DNA of 64,000 bases from Xylogone sp. PMI_703 (GCA_021399445.1 JAJTUQ010000001.1:3038001-3102000); one strand, 5' to 3'. Shown: positions 48,042 to 60,697, counted from the first letter of the stretch. The notes: generated by a model not told the origin, from the sequence alone. Made by a program: numbers and translations.

Positions 48042-48425
48042 TTATCGTCCAGGAGGAGGCTGGTTCATCATCTGCGCTTGTTGCTCTTGGAACCTCTGCC
48101 CGATACGCTCACTTCCAGCCATAAACTTCTTAACACATCGGGATACGCAGCCGGTTTCGCGCTGCATTAAAGATTTTGTTGTAAAATCATCAACACAGGA
48201 GTCAAAGCAGTGAGAGACTAGGTTGGAAAACATCTGTCCATCAGGATATGTAAGCATCTAGAGATTACATCCAAGGCCCAGCTATAGATTGAAACCTACG
48301 CCCATGAACTCCTTCATTTGCTTCCTCTCCATGCGGCTTTGGAATTCCCGCTGCTCCGCTGGTGTAAGTCTGCAAAAACTGTCAAAGAAATTCCCACATC
48401 AATTGGAATTTACGAACCCGTCCAT
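48042..48425 (-). CDS. TIM9: Mitochondrial small Tim chaperone Tim9
   Basis: Three exons: 48425-48418 (8 nt), 48369-48300 and 48233-48042. They total 270 nt and encode 89 residues. The protein begins [20 protein letters not shown] and carries the twin CX3C motifs CFDSC and CVSRC with 15 residues between them (the Tim9 spacing), then the conserved [12 protein letters not shown]. Tim9 forms a hexamer with Tim10 in the intermembrane space and chaperones carrier and beta-barrel precursors; its cysteines form two disulfides through Mia40. The first coding exon holds only ATG GAC GG, with a rare GTTCGT donor. The assignment to Tim9, rather than Tim8, Tim10 or Tim13, follows from the N-terminal and FSNLVSHCF segments. 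Confidence 0.95.
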
Positions 48426-49647
48426 GTTGGATTGGATGGAGACGTCTCAATATTGTCTCGGAGTGGAATGTAGCAGTCTACGCTCCAAAGTGTGTGTAGC
48501 GCTGAATTGAGTCGATGTTGGCAACGAGGCTGATGGATAACTGTCGTAGCTTAACCACCAGAACGGAACTTTTTGGCTCTACGTCTTGGACGTTGTAGCC
48601 CGTTCTTCATCATAAGCGAACCAATGACGAAGAGCTGTCAAGGTAACCGGTTTATGCTTATTTTCCGGCGCTCAAGAGGCTAGATTTGTCTATATATAAA
48701 GCTGCTTATTTCAGAGGAGATGGTATTAGAGAGTTCTTGAGGGAAGCCCTATCGGTTTCTCTCTAAATAGGCTGGCTTTACTCTTGTCGTAGCTTTGGCT
48801 GATTGCTATTTCTACTTAAGACTAAGCCGTTGAAATCTAATTATGGAGCATCCAGATCTCGCTAGACTCGCTTGGCTGCGATGTTCTCATTAAAACTTTG
48901 TCGTTGCGGTAGCTCAGTAATGAAGCCACAGGGCAGGATGAACGAAGGCTAATGTATCTGAAGTTGTAATGACTGTGTGCATTTCCATAGAAACCGCAAT
49001 CCAGTCTACTCCTTATAATCCAAGTAAACATAAAAGTCAAAATAGTCACGTGTGGTATTCCTTTAAAAAGAAGAGCTGGACTGTCGGACTGCGCTCATTG
49101 CTGAAGTTCGTCACTGTCTTAGCGTCTCTTCGGTAAGGACGATCAACCACAACCACAACCTTTGACTCTCACTGCAAGTCTTTCTTCAAACAACTGGTTG
49201 ACTATAACAACTTTCTGAAGTCGCGCACTGCATAGCTATTGCTTTGAGAAAGATTCTTCGTCGCTGTCATTCTTTATTGCCAAAGCCTCGGCTTGATTCA
49301 CTCCGCTCGCAAGTGCTCCTCCATTCTATCCGGTCGCGTCTTGCGCCGTCCAAGCGCCTCGCCCACCATCACTCCTCCAGTCGCTGATCCTCAAGGCCTT
49401 TTCGCATCTGTCGCGTCGATCTGATGTGTTTGATCTCTATTCAGTCCTCTGACGGGAGAGTTATATAAGTTGTAAGTAATTGCTAGCAACTTGTGTTTGG
49501 GTGAGCACTTTCCCCTCTTACATCTCCGATGTGAATGGATCTAAGATCGACTAGGTCGAGTCCCACCCGATCTGCAACAATATTCACTCCAACCACAATA
49601 TCCCCTTTCTTCACTCTGGCGACTGGTAAATTGAATCAGCTGTCAAG
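48426..49647. other. Intergenic region and RhoGAP 5' leader
   Basis: 1.2 kb between divergent TIM9 and the RhoGAP gene. From about 49080 it becomes pyrimidine-rich, which suggests the transcription start area. An upstream ATG at 49535 opens a frame to 49750 that overlaps the main start in another frame, unless a leader intron (possible donor GTGAGC at 49501) removes it. No other gene was seen. Confidence 0.5.
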
Positions 49648-52565
49648 ATGTCGTCCGGATTGGGCGGTTCATCGTCCTCTCATCAACCATTTGCCAGCCC
49701 TCAACCTGCCCCAGTCCCAGCAGCCTCACCTCCGACGAAACAAAGTTTAAAGTCCTGGTGGAAGACTTTCCGGCCCCCAGCAAAGAATCCAGAACCCCAA
49801 GGTAAATATCGGAGCGTTTCCTGGTTTATAGAAGATTTAGATGGTAGTGATCGTCCGAAAATATGTGAAGCTTTGTGCAGTCATCCGATCCTAAAAGACA
49901 AGGAAGATGAAGATGATGAGGGATATGAAGCGGATGGAGAAGGCGAATTTTCATCCAGCGCGCCGTTATTCAACCGTTCCTCACGAAATAATATACCTAC
50001 TACTCCTGCAGCCGGTTCAAGAAGTCTCTTGGCCTTATACCCCAGTCACCAATCTATGTCAACTGTCCATGCCCAGCGCCATAGGGGCCTCACACGAACA
50101 GGCTACAGAGAAATCTGTAATCCTTCCACCGCCCAGGACCGCGACTCAAGTGGTCAGGTTCAAGAAATATCTCAAATACTTTCACATAAAGAGGACCGTG
50201 ATGTTAATGAACAGAGCTTGAAGTCGTCTTGCTTTGGCCGTATTTTATCAAAGATCAAATCTGGAAAGTGGCGAAATAAGCAAGTGCAGCTAGCCAGTCC
50301 TCAAATAATGAAAGAAATCAAAGGGAACAAAAAGTACGCAGCTAAACAGAATCTTGTAACAGAAGAACGACCCACCGGAATCTTTGGTGTCCCTCTGCGA
50401 CAGAGTATTACCTATGCCAATGTTGCTATTTCTCTGGTCGATGATGATGGAAAAAGTTATATTTATGGCTATGTACCAATTGTTGTGGCCAAATGTGGTG
50501 TTTTTTTGAAAGAAAAGGGTAAGTATCCAACTCTGTGTGTCTCGTTTTATCCTAACAAGTTAAAGCTACGAATGTTGAGGGGATCTTTCGTTTAAGCGGT
50601 TCTGAGAAACGCATAAAGGAGCTCCGTAAGATATTTGACTCACCAGATCGTTATGGGAAAGGGCTCGATTGGGCAGGGTATACCGTTCATGATGCAGCAA
50701 ATGTTCTACGCAGATATCTTAACCAGCTCCCTGAGCCCATTGTTCCGTTGGATCTTTATGACCGGTTTCGAGACCCTTTGAGAGGCCATACTATGCAGGC
50801 TGTTGGTGATGCGGAAGGTCCCCAGTTCCAAGAAACATTTGATGTGAACAAAGCTATCAAGACCTATCAGCAACTGATTACAGAACTCCCACCACTTAAC
50901 AGGCAGCTCTTACTCTATATCCTAGATCTCCTTGCTGTTTTTGCATCAAAATCTGAAGAGAACCGAATGAATTCACAAAATCTTGCTGCGATCTTTCAGC
51001 CAGGAATGCTTTCACATCCACAACATGACATGGCGCCCACTGAATATCGTTTGAGCCAGGACGTGCTGATCTTTCTAATCGAAAACCAGGATCACTTCCT
51101 TATTGGAATGAGGGGAACTGCTGCAGACGAACAAACTGTCCAACAAGTCCAGCAAGGTCAAACTCCTCCGCCTGGAACACCAACAGGGCGATCCAAAACA
51201 GGCATTGGAAGATCGGGATCAAATGCTAGTGCAGGTGCTGAGAGCGTTCGGAAGTATGGTGGTATTCGAAGAAATGTCTCTGTATCATCTGGCCACTCAA
51301 GACAATCAAATGGTGCGCCGAGCCCTGCGAGCCCTGCGCTGCCGCACAGCCCTGGTGTTGGCGTGCACCGAAGCAACACAGTCCCTTCAATAAGGTCTCC
51401 AAGTCTGCCATCTGCCAGAATTCCGAGGCCGTCTGACTCCCCCTCCACCCCAAATACACCAAATACTGTATCACTTCAACCTCCAACATCGGCAAACCCA
51501 CAGCATGGTACCACACCGGACAATACGCATCTTGACCCCAACCAAGCTGTCACCAAAAATCTAACCCTACCATTGCCTGATATGCATGACCCAAAAGGTC
51601 AACAAAAACTACTGGGAGACGAAATGAGAGGCCGCCAGGATGTTAGCACACCTAGCAAAGAGAGAAACCTCAGCTCTCTTTTCCAACGATCACCAACTGG
51701 AGATCTCGAAAGGAGACCGCCAAATAAATTGAAGAAGAGGCGCGGCCCCAGCAGTACAAACCCCAGTGCTCAGAGTTCCACTCATTCTCTTCATGGTCAG
51801 CATGTAGCTACTAGTTCTCAAGCTCCTCTTACGGGCGATCCCAACGAACAATTCCATCCCGAGAATGCACAAAGTGGTGCTTCATTTATGTCTGATACTG
51901 GAATTCCCCCACAAATGGCGCAAACTCCTAGGGAGGATATGCATGGTCCATTTCCCCACTCCGCCACGGCAGAGGAGCATCACCAAGCAGCCGAGAGAGT
52001 TCTGAAGCCATTAGCCTCTCCCACATCATCATTGCATTCGCACTCATCATTCAATGATCACTCAGATGCTGATCATCGTGATGACCCTGCGGCTTCGGAA
52101 CGTGAAAAACGCTCACACTGGAGACTTTCACGTCGTAAGGACGAGTCTCAGCCGTTCGGACTTACAAGCCCAAGACGACTTGGTAATATAGATAATGGTG
52201 CGGGAGCCAGCACTAGCTCAATCAGCAGCTCCAGTCGCCCTCGAAAAAGCTTTCAAGGAGAGCATCCCCAACTAAGCTCAGAGCCATCACTCGTCAGTGC
52301 CCACATGCAACACTACGAAAGTACTACAACACCTACAGATGAAAAAAAGGGACCGTTCGGTTGGATTAAAAATAAGGTTAGGGAAAAGCGTGAAGAGATC
52401 AAGGAAAAGGAGGCCGAAAAGGAGAGAAACAAGAGCCCTCCTGCTTCTACTGATCGCGCTCCATTCCAAAACACATCGAGTTTCCAGGTCAGGGGCAAGA
52501 GTATGGACATTAACCGGGAGCATTTTCAGCGATTTCACGACGATAGACGTCCGCACGAGCAGTGA
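49648..52565 (+). CDS. Rho GTPase-activating protein, Sac7/Bag7 type
   Basis: Two exons, 49648-50518 and 50566-52565. The intron (GTAAGT...TTAAAG) interrupts the RhoGAP domain just before the catalytic loop, and the encoded protein has 956 residues. The RhoGAP domain covers about residues 245-460: GIFGVPLRQSITYAN, YGYVPIVVAKCGVFLKEK, arginine-finger loop EGIFRLSGSEKRI (Arg299), LPEPIVPLDLYDRF and NLAAIFQPGMLSH. The N-terminal 240 residues and the roughly 500 C-terminal residues are Ser/Pro-rich and probably disordered. The tail ends in a charged helix (WIKNKVREKREEIKEKEAEK). In yeast, Sac7 and Bag7 stimulate GTP hydrolysis by Rho1 and so control the actin cytoskeleton and cell-wall integrity. 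One or two small introns in the less conserved N-terminal half (49800-50330) cannot be excluded. Confidence 0.93.
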
Positions 52566-55500
52566 TCTCCACCTCAGCTAACAAGAGGGCGATAATGGGA
52601 GGGAGTACTACTATGAATGTATCAGCCGGCCGATTATATCACATCTTGTCAGCACACGAGATATGTCAGCTACGATTTCTTTCTTAAATCAGGCGTTTGG
52701 GGCTGGCGTTTGCACGGTTTCGTTCACGTTATTCCACCCTACAAATACTGTTTTTCGGAGATCGGATACCCCGGGAATATTGTTGATCTTTATCGACATG
52801 ACACCCACATGAATCGCGTTTCTGGTTCAATTTAATTTGTTTGATATAATAAGGGCGCGATGCTGCTCTATGGGTAATTCATAAGATGTTTGAGTAGTTA
52901 GCCATTCGGGAAATCGTTTTTTTCGTCAACAGGAGTGGTTGGCAAGCAGGGGATCATTATAGAGGGCCCAAGGATTAGGGAAAATAAGTGACGAAAAAGT
53001 GTCAACCTATGGCAATCTCTTTCCGGACTTGATCCTGGATCGGATCATGTCATCTATCTAGGTCATTGGGTGAATGCCCCGAGCTTCATGTCATGATCTG
53101 GTATGTTGGAGTCTTGTTTATATTTTCTATTTTCTTTTCCTTTTCTCAAAATGATGTGCCCATGATCAACCGGACGATGAACTATTTCTTTCCCCATTTC
53201 CGGCACCCTGTATGTAGAATTCTACCAATAATGAGATCCTTGCAAGCAGGCATAATGATGATTTGGGAGATTCATGAGTGTGTTGTTTCTTCGATATGTT
53301 TTCTGTGGTGATTTGACTCAGGGATTTCTTTGATAATGCACACCACCTATAACCTCTATATTTCCTGTATATTTCCTGTGGTTAAGAAAGAGAAGGAGAT
53401 GACTTACCTGTAGCACAAGTGAATCTCATCTTTAAGGTGATCTTCATTACCTTTGGCTTTTCTCTGGCATAGGCCATTTAGTCCGTTAGAATCAGACCTC
53501 ATTCCACGGTATGGATGCCTTCTAATAATAAATAAAACCTGCCGGCCAAAACCAAGGCAGTTATCTTAGTTTGTAGCGAGATTACAACCATTGTCATATC
53601 CTATTAAATGAGTAGAGGGAAAGGAAGAACGTTGCAATGGCGTATTCGAACTCCTAATCAATACTGTAAAAAATTATAATTCCACATTGAGCAGTTATGC
53701 ATGCACGTTGGCATGAAGATATGTGAAACATTGAAATGAGCGGCGTCTGGGAAGTGTCAAGTCATACAGAACGTTGTTGATATGGTCTTGGCAGGCAATG
53801 TTGAGTTAGATTTCCATATTACATACGGTCAAAAGAGGAGTTGGACACTGGGCCCAAAGACAAATTCATGATTGGAAGCTATATATTCTAGACTTAGAGG
53901 CTTCTCGAACGAGAGACTCTTTACACCACGTGCTCTCCCAGGCTCTTTACGTAGTGCATTGGCAGTTACTTCGGACATTTGATAATACAGGTAGCACAGG
54001 ACTAAGCCTCTGCTCAAGTGAGCATCGGAAGATTCTCTGTTCTTGGTATTGTACTCTAACGCGATGTCTCTCGTGCCTTAGCCGCTACTGTAGTTTGAAA
54101 CCCAAAAAGGGAGACTATTAAGCACAAGAAACTAAAACTTAGCACGAGCAAACCATTTTGACACCAACATCTTCCGGAAGCCCTCAACCGACCACGACAG
54201 CTGCTTACCGCAACACGCGCAGGTGGGCAGGGATTTGCGATGTCTTATGTCTTATTCTCAGACGGAGGGCTCGCGGTGGACAAAATAAGTTAGTTGGCAC
54301 AGTATTACATAATCCGACACCAAAACGCAGTGACCTATTAGGTACCACTGTGGCAATTATTTTGTCCATCGCGAGGGAGGGCCATCGGGCTAGTTTGACG
54401 GTGGATACTGTACACTGGTACGCGCGGATACGACATCAGCCCACGACGAACAGAAACAACTTTGCTCTGGATCTCGTATTAGTGCGGCAAAGCCTCGTTC
54501 TCCCTCGTTTGCCGCTGGCAGCCCATCCATTCTTACACACAAAACACACACAAACTACGACAACCACCCCCAATCTGCAGATTATGGGGGGCCAAGCGGC
54601 TGTGTCGTGAGCCCGCACCATCCTCTGGAATGCTGCGCGCTCCATTGGCCGTCGATACATCTGCGACAAAGCTCGTACTGAGGAGGGCTGTCTGCTTGTT
54701 GCTATGAATAGAACCATACAGTAGAGTATGTACAGTACTGTGTGTGGTCGATAATAGTTCTGATAGGTGTTTTGGGCTAGATCTGGAAGAGGGACTATCG
54801 TCAAACAGCCGTCACCGCCCAGAATAGGAAGACGACGTCGCCACCATCTTGCCGCATGCTGCGGACTGCGACGGAGGTTGGGAAGGTTCATGCACTCGCG
54901 TGGAGCCTTTTGGCACTCGAGGTACTGTACACCAGACGCTACAGGATTACGGAAGATGTGCAAGTGCCGACGTACTATGCACTACCGTCGTAGTCCTTGT
55001 TGAGCTTGTACACAGTACAGTACGATACTTTTCCAAGCTCTACCGTGCTAGAACGGTATAGTCTTAGGGCATTTCCAACCTGTCTTTTGCCTGTTGTTGC
55101 CGAACCGAACCTCCAAAGCAAGTTTCACACGAAGAGAGAGGAGCAGACAATCCCACGTATGGCTATCCACCTGTCTGGTTCGTCCCTTCCTAGTGGACCG
55201 TTGTCCGCGCATCTTCTGGCAGGCCCTGGACGATAGCAGTTGCTGGATTATTTCATGGTTATTTCCTTGCGTTGCATCCAAAACAGCTGGTGATGCTAAT
55301 GATGATGGTTATGATGGTCAATTCCCATTCCCATTACTTTTTTTATTTGCGATTACTTCATGCCCACCGTGCGCTCGCGCTGGCCCCATCAGGGGATGAC
55401 GTAGCAGTGGGCAAAGCCTGGCAGGAGCCTCTTATCACTGCCTGCCATCGTCCTAGCTTGGGCCGGGACGGGGGAGTTTCTGGCTGGTCTGGGTCAACCC

Positions 55501-56019
55501 AGTCTCGGCTCTCCCAGCCTTCACATTAATCCGGCTCAAGCGCGCTGGCCAACCCGGAGCTCCTCTTCCTCGCTCGGCGCCTTCAATGCCAAATAGTTAT
55601 TGTCTTACTTTCTACTTAATGTCTAGTACCGCAAGTTCACCTCCTCGTGCTTCCGCATCCAATTGACCGGTCCCTCACCTTGAGCTCTGGGGCTCTCTGC
55701 TCACCCTGCAGTCTCCATCGCCCGCCGTTTCATTCGTTGTCGACCTGTGACTAACTACGGTTGAATCTTCCAGAGCTCCAGAGAGGTACTGCACGCTTGC
55801 TGCAAAGTCACAAAGTGGACTGAGCCCGGCCCCGCCACTTCCTGCCTCTCTAAGCCCTTCTAGGTCAAATCCACCACTCGTGCTAGGAAGCTTTTCAGAG
55901 GCCACCGGCCCAACTTGCATCGAGATATGTATCTCTCCACGGGCAATAAGTTGGGCGAGGACCCCGAAAAGCACAGCATTCCTCTCGTTGAAGCAAACAG
56001 GAGCCCTCAGAGAAAAACC
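52566..56019. other. Long intergenic region, no gene supported
   Basis: 3.5 kb. The first half is AT-rich 3' flank of the RhoGAP gene. From about 54150 it becomes GC-rich with overlapping chance frames on both strands (for example 54158-54610 plus and 54436-54963 minus) that look random. GTAC pentamers recur near 54720-54745 and 55005-55035. The last few hundred bases before 56020 are CT-rich and are the probable promoter and leader of the GPI-type gene. Confidence 0.5.
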
Positions 56020-57190
56020 ATGTTCCGCGTCAGTCGTTTCATCCTGGGCTTTCTGGTCCTCTCGCTCTTCACCTTCACTTTGATATCGGCCTCCACTGAT
56101 CCTCGAAATCCTCGAAATCCTCGAAATCCCAATCCTGTTCCTTCAGACCAGCAGCGAGATTTCCAAAGCTTGCTGGACTCCGTCTCACCTAGCAGTCTCC
56201 ATGACATCCTTCACAAGCATCTGAAGGACAAGTTCAAGCACGGCGTCTATTCCGAGGACAAGGCTGCTTTGGAAGCCGTCCACAAGACAAATGCTGCTGC
56301 TGCCACCAGCCTGGTTGAACTTGCTAAAAGACAGTCTGGTCCCACGGGAAATGGCACCGTCTCCTCTCCTCCTACATCGAGCTCTGTTCCGCCTCCACCT
56401 CCGTCCTCAACTCCGACTTCGACACCATCAAGTGAGGCTCCTCCGCCATCTTCTACCACCACTACCACGCCTCCGCCAACCTCGTCCCAGGCTCCTCCTT
56501 CCACGACTCCTTCTACTACTCCCCCAACTACTTCAACTTCATCCTCGGTTTCTAGCTCAGGTACGCTTCGTAATGATGTGTTGATTTTTAACCGCAACTC
56601 TGATTCCCTGCCAAAATATACGCTTGGCTTTACCCTCCTGTGCCCCCCTTTCCTTATCATTCTCAATGTTCTCTATGGCTTATATGCCTCTTGCAGGGCT
56701 CTCATCTTCCACTTCTTCAAGTGTTGCTCAATCAACGGCTGCTTCGAGCTCGAGCTCTGTCTCGATAGCCTCCAGCACCTCGAGCAGCCCTTCAACTCTT
56801 TCCTCTTCTACATCTTCAACTTCAACATCTTCAGATTCTTTACCTTCTTCAGTATCTGACAGTACTTCCATAGCAACCTCCACACCAACCAGCACGCCGA
56901 CGCCCTCCTCAGCACCACCCCCTGCCTCTACTCCAGATAATACGCCAACACAGCGCTTTACCACATCAAAAGTGATCGTTACTAGTACGCTTCCGGGTGG
57001 AGAGGTCAGCACTGTCACTGAACTAACCATTGTTGCTGCAACTGGGGATAGCACGGCGTCCGCACCGAGCAAGGCTAGCATCAGCGCAAGCTTGCAGTCA
57101 GATAAGAACGTTGCAAGTAGCCTCAAGAGTCAAGGTCCCGGCATCATTATCCTCGGAATCGCTGGAATGGCTCTGCTAGGATTGATATAA
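56020..57190 (+). CDS. Ser/Thr-rich GPI-anchored type cell-surface protein
   Basis: Two exons, 56020-56560 and 56697-57190, with donor GTACGC and acceptor TTGCAG, giving 344 residues. The start is the ATG at 56020, because a signal peptide begins there (FILGFLVLSLFTFTLISAS). A four-copy 9-bp tandem repeat then encodes an RNP-type repeat (NPRNPRNPNP). A charged segment follows, then about 180 residues made almost wholly of Ser, Thr and Pro, and a C-terminal hydrophobic tail (GIIILGIAGMALLGLI) after small residues, as expected for GPI attachment. Such proteins are heavily O-mannosylated and sit on the plasma membrane or cell wall. The segment FTTSKVIVTSTLPGGEVSTVTE is common near the C-terminus of fungal surface proteins. 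No enzymatic domain is visible. Confidence 0.8.
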
Positions 57191-58778
57191 ACCACCATTA
57201 CTTTGATAATGGTAATGACTCTGGGAGGCGAAATTTGCAGGAGGATAGGGATTTTTTTTAATTGCATAGCGTTGCGAATTTACACCATGGTGTCTTAACT
57301 AATGTCTCTCCTTTTTACGACTACATTTCGGCGGAATAGACGGGCAAAACAAGGGAATTTAGCATTCGGTATTTGGCAACGGATAATAAAATCACTCACG
57401 TGCAACGGGCACGATGTTTATCGGGACATGATTCACGGAAAATAAAAGGGATATACGGCCTTTAATTCTTGGGGAGATATACATAACACAGAATATGCAG
57501 AAGGGATAAAACCGGAACGGGGGTGAAGAATGCATTGTAGGATAGTTTGAGGATAGTCGGGCCAAAGAATAATCATTCCAAGGGACTAGTTCTGGATTTG
57601 AGCGACTCTACTGTCAATGTGACATAGCAACTAATAGGGAGACGGACAGATGGGATCACCAACCACGAATTTCGGAAGTGGTATTAGGATCTGTCATAGG
57701 TATTAGTTGGATGGCTGACGGTGGGGAGTGAAAGGGAAAGCATATTGAAAAACCAAAAAAACAATGAACATAATCACACTCTAAACAGCGCGTCCCAACT
57801 GTCCCAAACCAGAAATACGATCAGCCAGCCCTATGAGTCTCAGAACAAACTCTCAGCAGCGCCATAGCCACCTTGCTCTTCCTTGTATCTTCGTCACTCT
57901 TCTATCCTTACAGCATTGTTTCTCTTCTTTACTAGGTAACGGTGCACATACCCCCTTTTTTTTACGAATCTTCCAACGGTTTCGGCTACTTCCATCCGGG
58001 AAAACTTGCCTTCCTTACCAAGCAACCTTGGGCGGCCCCCCTTTTTTCCCGTACCGTACTCTGTGCGTCTTACCCCACCTCGTATACGGTACTTGTGCAC
58101 AAATACGTACTGTACACCTGTATGATAATTCTATTCATAGGTCCGGAATCTGCCCTCGTGTTTGCGGCGCCACGTTTTGGTTTTTCTTTTGTGTTTCAGC
58201 TTTTTGGGGGGAGGCGGTCCGGGTGAGTACTCTTATCATAGTGCGAGTGGTTGGTTTACGGGATGCTGTGTTCGAGATGCTTGTGCAATACTGGAGTGGA
58301 ACGTAGCGTAAAGGCATGAAGCAGGGACTATCGTATCGGTAGGATTACTGGACTGAATCGGAAAGTTTCGAGAGTCTACTTTATATTCTGTCATACCGTA
58401 TATTCTCACATTTAACATAGTTAGCCTAGCCTAACCTGTCCCATCCCTGATGGTATAACTATGTTAAATCCGAGTAACTATGGCAATCCCTCCACAATAG
58501 AATGGATAACGTGTACCGCCATACACAGCTTTATGTGGATTAGAAAGCACCAAAATACCTGGTTCCACGTGATAATAATTTTCAATATATATCTACTTTT
58601 ACTAGATATCTGTAGCTGTTTTACACGTACTTGGCTACCTTCTCTCAGATTCACAATACTACTAGTAATGTACAATTCTTCACATCTGCCCTCTAGTAGA
58701 AAGATGTATCAGATGACGTCCGATAGATCCGCAAGATAGCAGAGATAGAAATGGGAGCAACCATCTCCACAGCGCCTG
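57191..58778. other. Intergenic region between convergent genes
   Basis: 1.6 kb. Short overlapping frames around 57833-58420 have no protein-like character. GTACCGTAC and GTACTGTAC strings occur near 58050-58115. No gene is supported. Confidence 0.5.
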
Positions 58779-59404
58779 TTATCCGGGTCCGATTCTTGGC
58801 CTATTGAGAAACAGGTCAGCACGTGACATTTGAAAAAGATCCGGAAATCATAAGAGGGCTAGGAGAGCTCAAATAGAGTTGGGGAAAGCTAAGGAAACTT
58901 ACATATCATGGTGCTCAGAGAGATTCGATAAGTATTTGTTAAGTTCTTCGACGCGCTCTTTGTGCGTTTTGACGCCTTCTTTTTTGAGTCTATCTTCCAA
59001 CTGTGTCGAGCAAAAGCAGTTAGTTATACCAGGGAATTATGGGGAAATGGTAGCCATCTTAAGTTCTAAAGTGAAATATCGATAGAAAAAGGATTGCATA
59101 GGGATGACCTTACCCTCTTACGGCGCATTTCTTCATGTGCACGCTCCGCTGCCGTCTTCCCATCATCTCCTCTCTCCTCCAATTCTGCTAATGCAGCATC
59201 ACTCAGATCGCCTTCAGCACCTGCTGGTTTGGAAGAGGAGCTGGCATCTTCATCTTCCAGTGCTTTCTGGATAGCTGTACTCTGGGCATCACCGTCCTTG
59301 CCTTCCTTCTTCTTTTTCTTCTTCTTCGTGATGCCGGCTGGCTTTGCGGCGCCTTTGAGCTTCAGACCACCACGGACGACTAGTGTGTAGTCGTCGCTTG
59401 GCAT
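58779..59404 (-). CDS. FAM32A-like protein
   Basis: Three exons: 59404-59114, 59000-58903 and 58800-58779. They total 411 nt and encode 136 residues. The N-terminal motif YTLVVRGGLKLKG is followed by a lysine run. The middle is acidic and Ala-rich. The C-terminal conserved block reads LKKEGVKTHKERVEELNKYL then LSEHHDMPRIGPG, matching the FAM32A family (THKxRVEEFNxxLxxLTEHxDIPK). The human homologue is found in catalytically active spliceosomes near the 3' splice site. A nuclear role is therefore likely but inferred. The last exon encodes only the final seven residues. The gene is followed, in the same orientation, by the nitronate monooxygenase gene 219 bp away. Confidence 0.88.
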
Positions 59405-59623
59405 TTTATATTGGTTTGCTGATTTGAATAGGTCATTAGAGGAACTTGGGTGATGATGGAGGTATGGATCTTGAAGCTAGTCGATGCGGGAGCTAGCCTC
59501 ATTTGGGAATCTGCAAGCCGGTGGCCAATCAATGGCCTTGGCACATTTATGTTATTTTGACCTCTCAACGTCTCTGCATCTTGATGTAAATAGGTCATAT
59601 TCGCAAAATAAAAGAGCCTGGTC

Positions 59624-60697
59624 CTACAATTTGCTAGCTACTCTACCTAAGATGTGTTTGCAATCTGCCGATACTTCCTTGACAATATCAGCAGCTGGAA
59701 TGATCCTATTGATCAGACCAACTCCTGTTCCGGCATAAGTAGTCATTCTACCTTCAGCCCCCCATCCTGCATCCCCTAGCTTGATGGCTTCCTTATAAAG
59801 CTTTTTGTTCTCATCTTCAGACATACCGTTCTCACTATCCCAGAAGCTCTTGTTTAAAACCCCTCGCGCATTGTATCGAGATGGCCAACCAGTGGTCCCT
59901 CGTAGCTGATCATATACACTAGTCCTTGCAGTGATGGCCCCTCCATCGCTGGCGTCAATGAGAGCCTTCTTATATCCATTACTGATCATTGCCTCTGGAC
60001 TAGCAAGGAACCGTGTGCCCATGCCTACACCGCTTGCGCCAAGTGTGAAAGCTGCCGCAACACCTCTGCCATCAACGATACCTCCAGCGGCAATCAGTGG
60101 GATATCCCCAAAGCCTGCTTTTTTCAGTGCATCAGCACATTCAGGTAGTAATGAGATAAGAGAACTGGACCTTGCCAGGCCATGTCCACCGGCGTCAGAA
60201 CCCTGTATCACTAACGCATCGGGACGACATATTTTCGCAACATCCAGTGCATCTTTCACTGTACCAACCTGGACCCAAATCTTTGAAAGTCCATTACTAG
60301 CCTCCCTGATACCACTGGCCCAAGAGCCAAGATGGTTAATTTCTTTAGGCGCGAAGAGCCAGGCAGCACAAGGCTTCAGCTTTGTGGATTTAATCGCCGA
60401 AACAGCAGCTTCAAGGTCTGCTCCCCAACATATGAAGCCAACCCCGACTGGAAGTACCCCAGGAGCCGCAAGCTTAGCAGAAGCCTTCTCCAAAACCGTA
60501 GTTGCTGAAGACAACAATGGCTGGAGGGTAGAGGTGTCTGTTCCAACACCAAGGAATCCAATTCCTCCTGCTAGAGTCACAGCTGTGGCAAGGTTCTCGG
60601 TTGCAATAAGTCGCATTGGTCCGGAGCATATCAATGGAGAAGAAATCCATGGATATTGGGACTTGAGGCTTCGGGAAAGAGAGGTTATGGATGTCAT
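59624..60697 (-). CDS. Nitronate monooxygenase (2-nitropropane dioxygenase family)
   Basis: A single exon of 357 residues from the ATG at 60697. This is a TIM-barrel flavoprotein. Family features include SSPLICSGPMRLIAT near the N-terminus, LAGGIGFLGVG, VIQGSDAGGHG (with the catalytic His of the family's GxxAGGH motif), PLIAAGGIVDGRGVAAAFTLGASGVGMGTRFL (the FMN phosphate loop) and AGTGVGLINRI. The enzyme oxidises alkyl nitronates such as propionate-3-nitronate using FMN and oxygen, a detoxification role in fungi and bacteria. No targeting peptide or membrane segment is evident, so the cytosol or peroxisome is possible. Some family members act on other substrates, so the precise substrate is inferred. 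Confidence 0.92.
   Translation of the reverse strand: MTSITSLSRSLKSQYPWISSPLICSGPMRLIATENLATAVTLAGGIGFLGVGTDTSTLQPLLSSATTVLEKASAKLAAPGVLPVGVGFICWGADLEAAVSAIKSTKLKPCAAWLFAPKEINHLGSWASGIREASNGLSKIWVQVGTVKDALDVAKICRPDALVIQGSDAGGHGLARSSSLISLLPECADALKKAGFGDIPLIAAGGIVDGRGVAAAFTLGASGVGMGTRFLASPEAMISNGYKKALIDASDGGAITARTSVYDQLRGTTGWPSRYNARGVLNKSFWDSENGMSEDENKKLYKEAIKLGDAGWGAEGRMTTYAGTGVGLINRIIPAADIVKEVSADCKHILGRVASKL

Noticed and set aside
54158..54963. Overlapping 150- and 175-codon ORFs on opposite strands
   Set aside because: They have random-looking composition, overlap each other and lack domain or splice signals.
55915..56019. N-terminal extension of the GPI-type protein
   Set aside because: Starting at 56020 places the signal peptide at the N-terminus, as required; the upstream codons would bury it.
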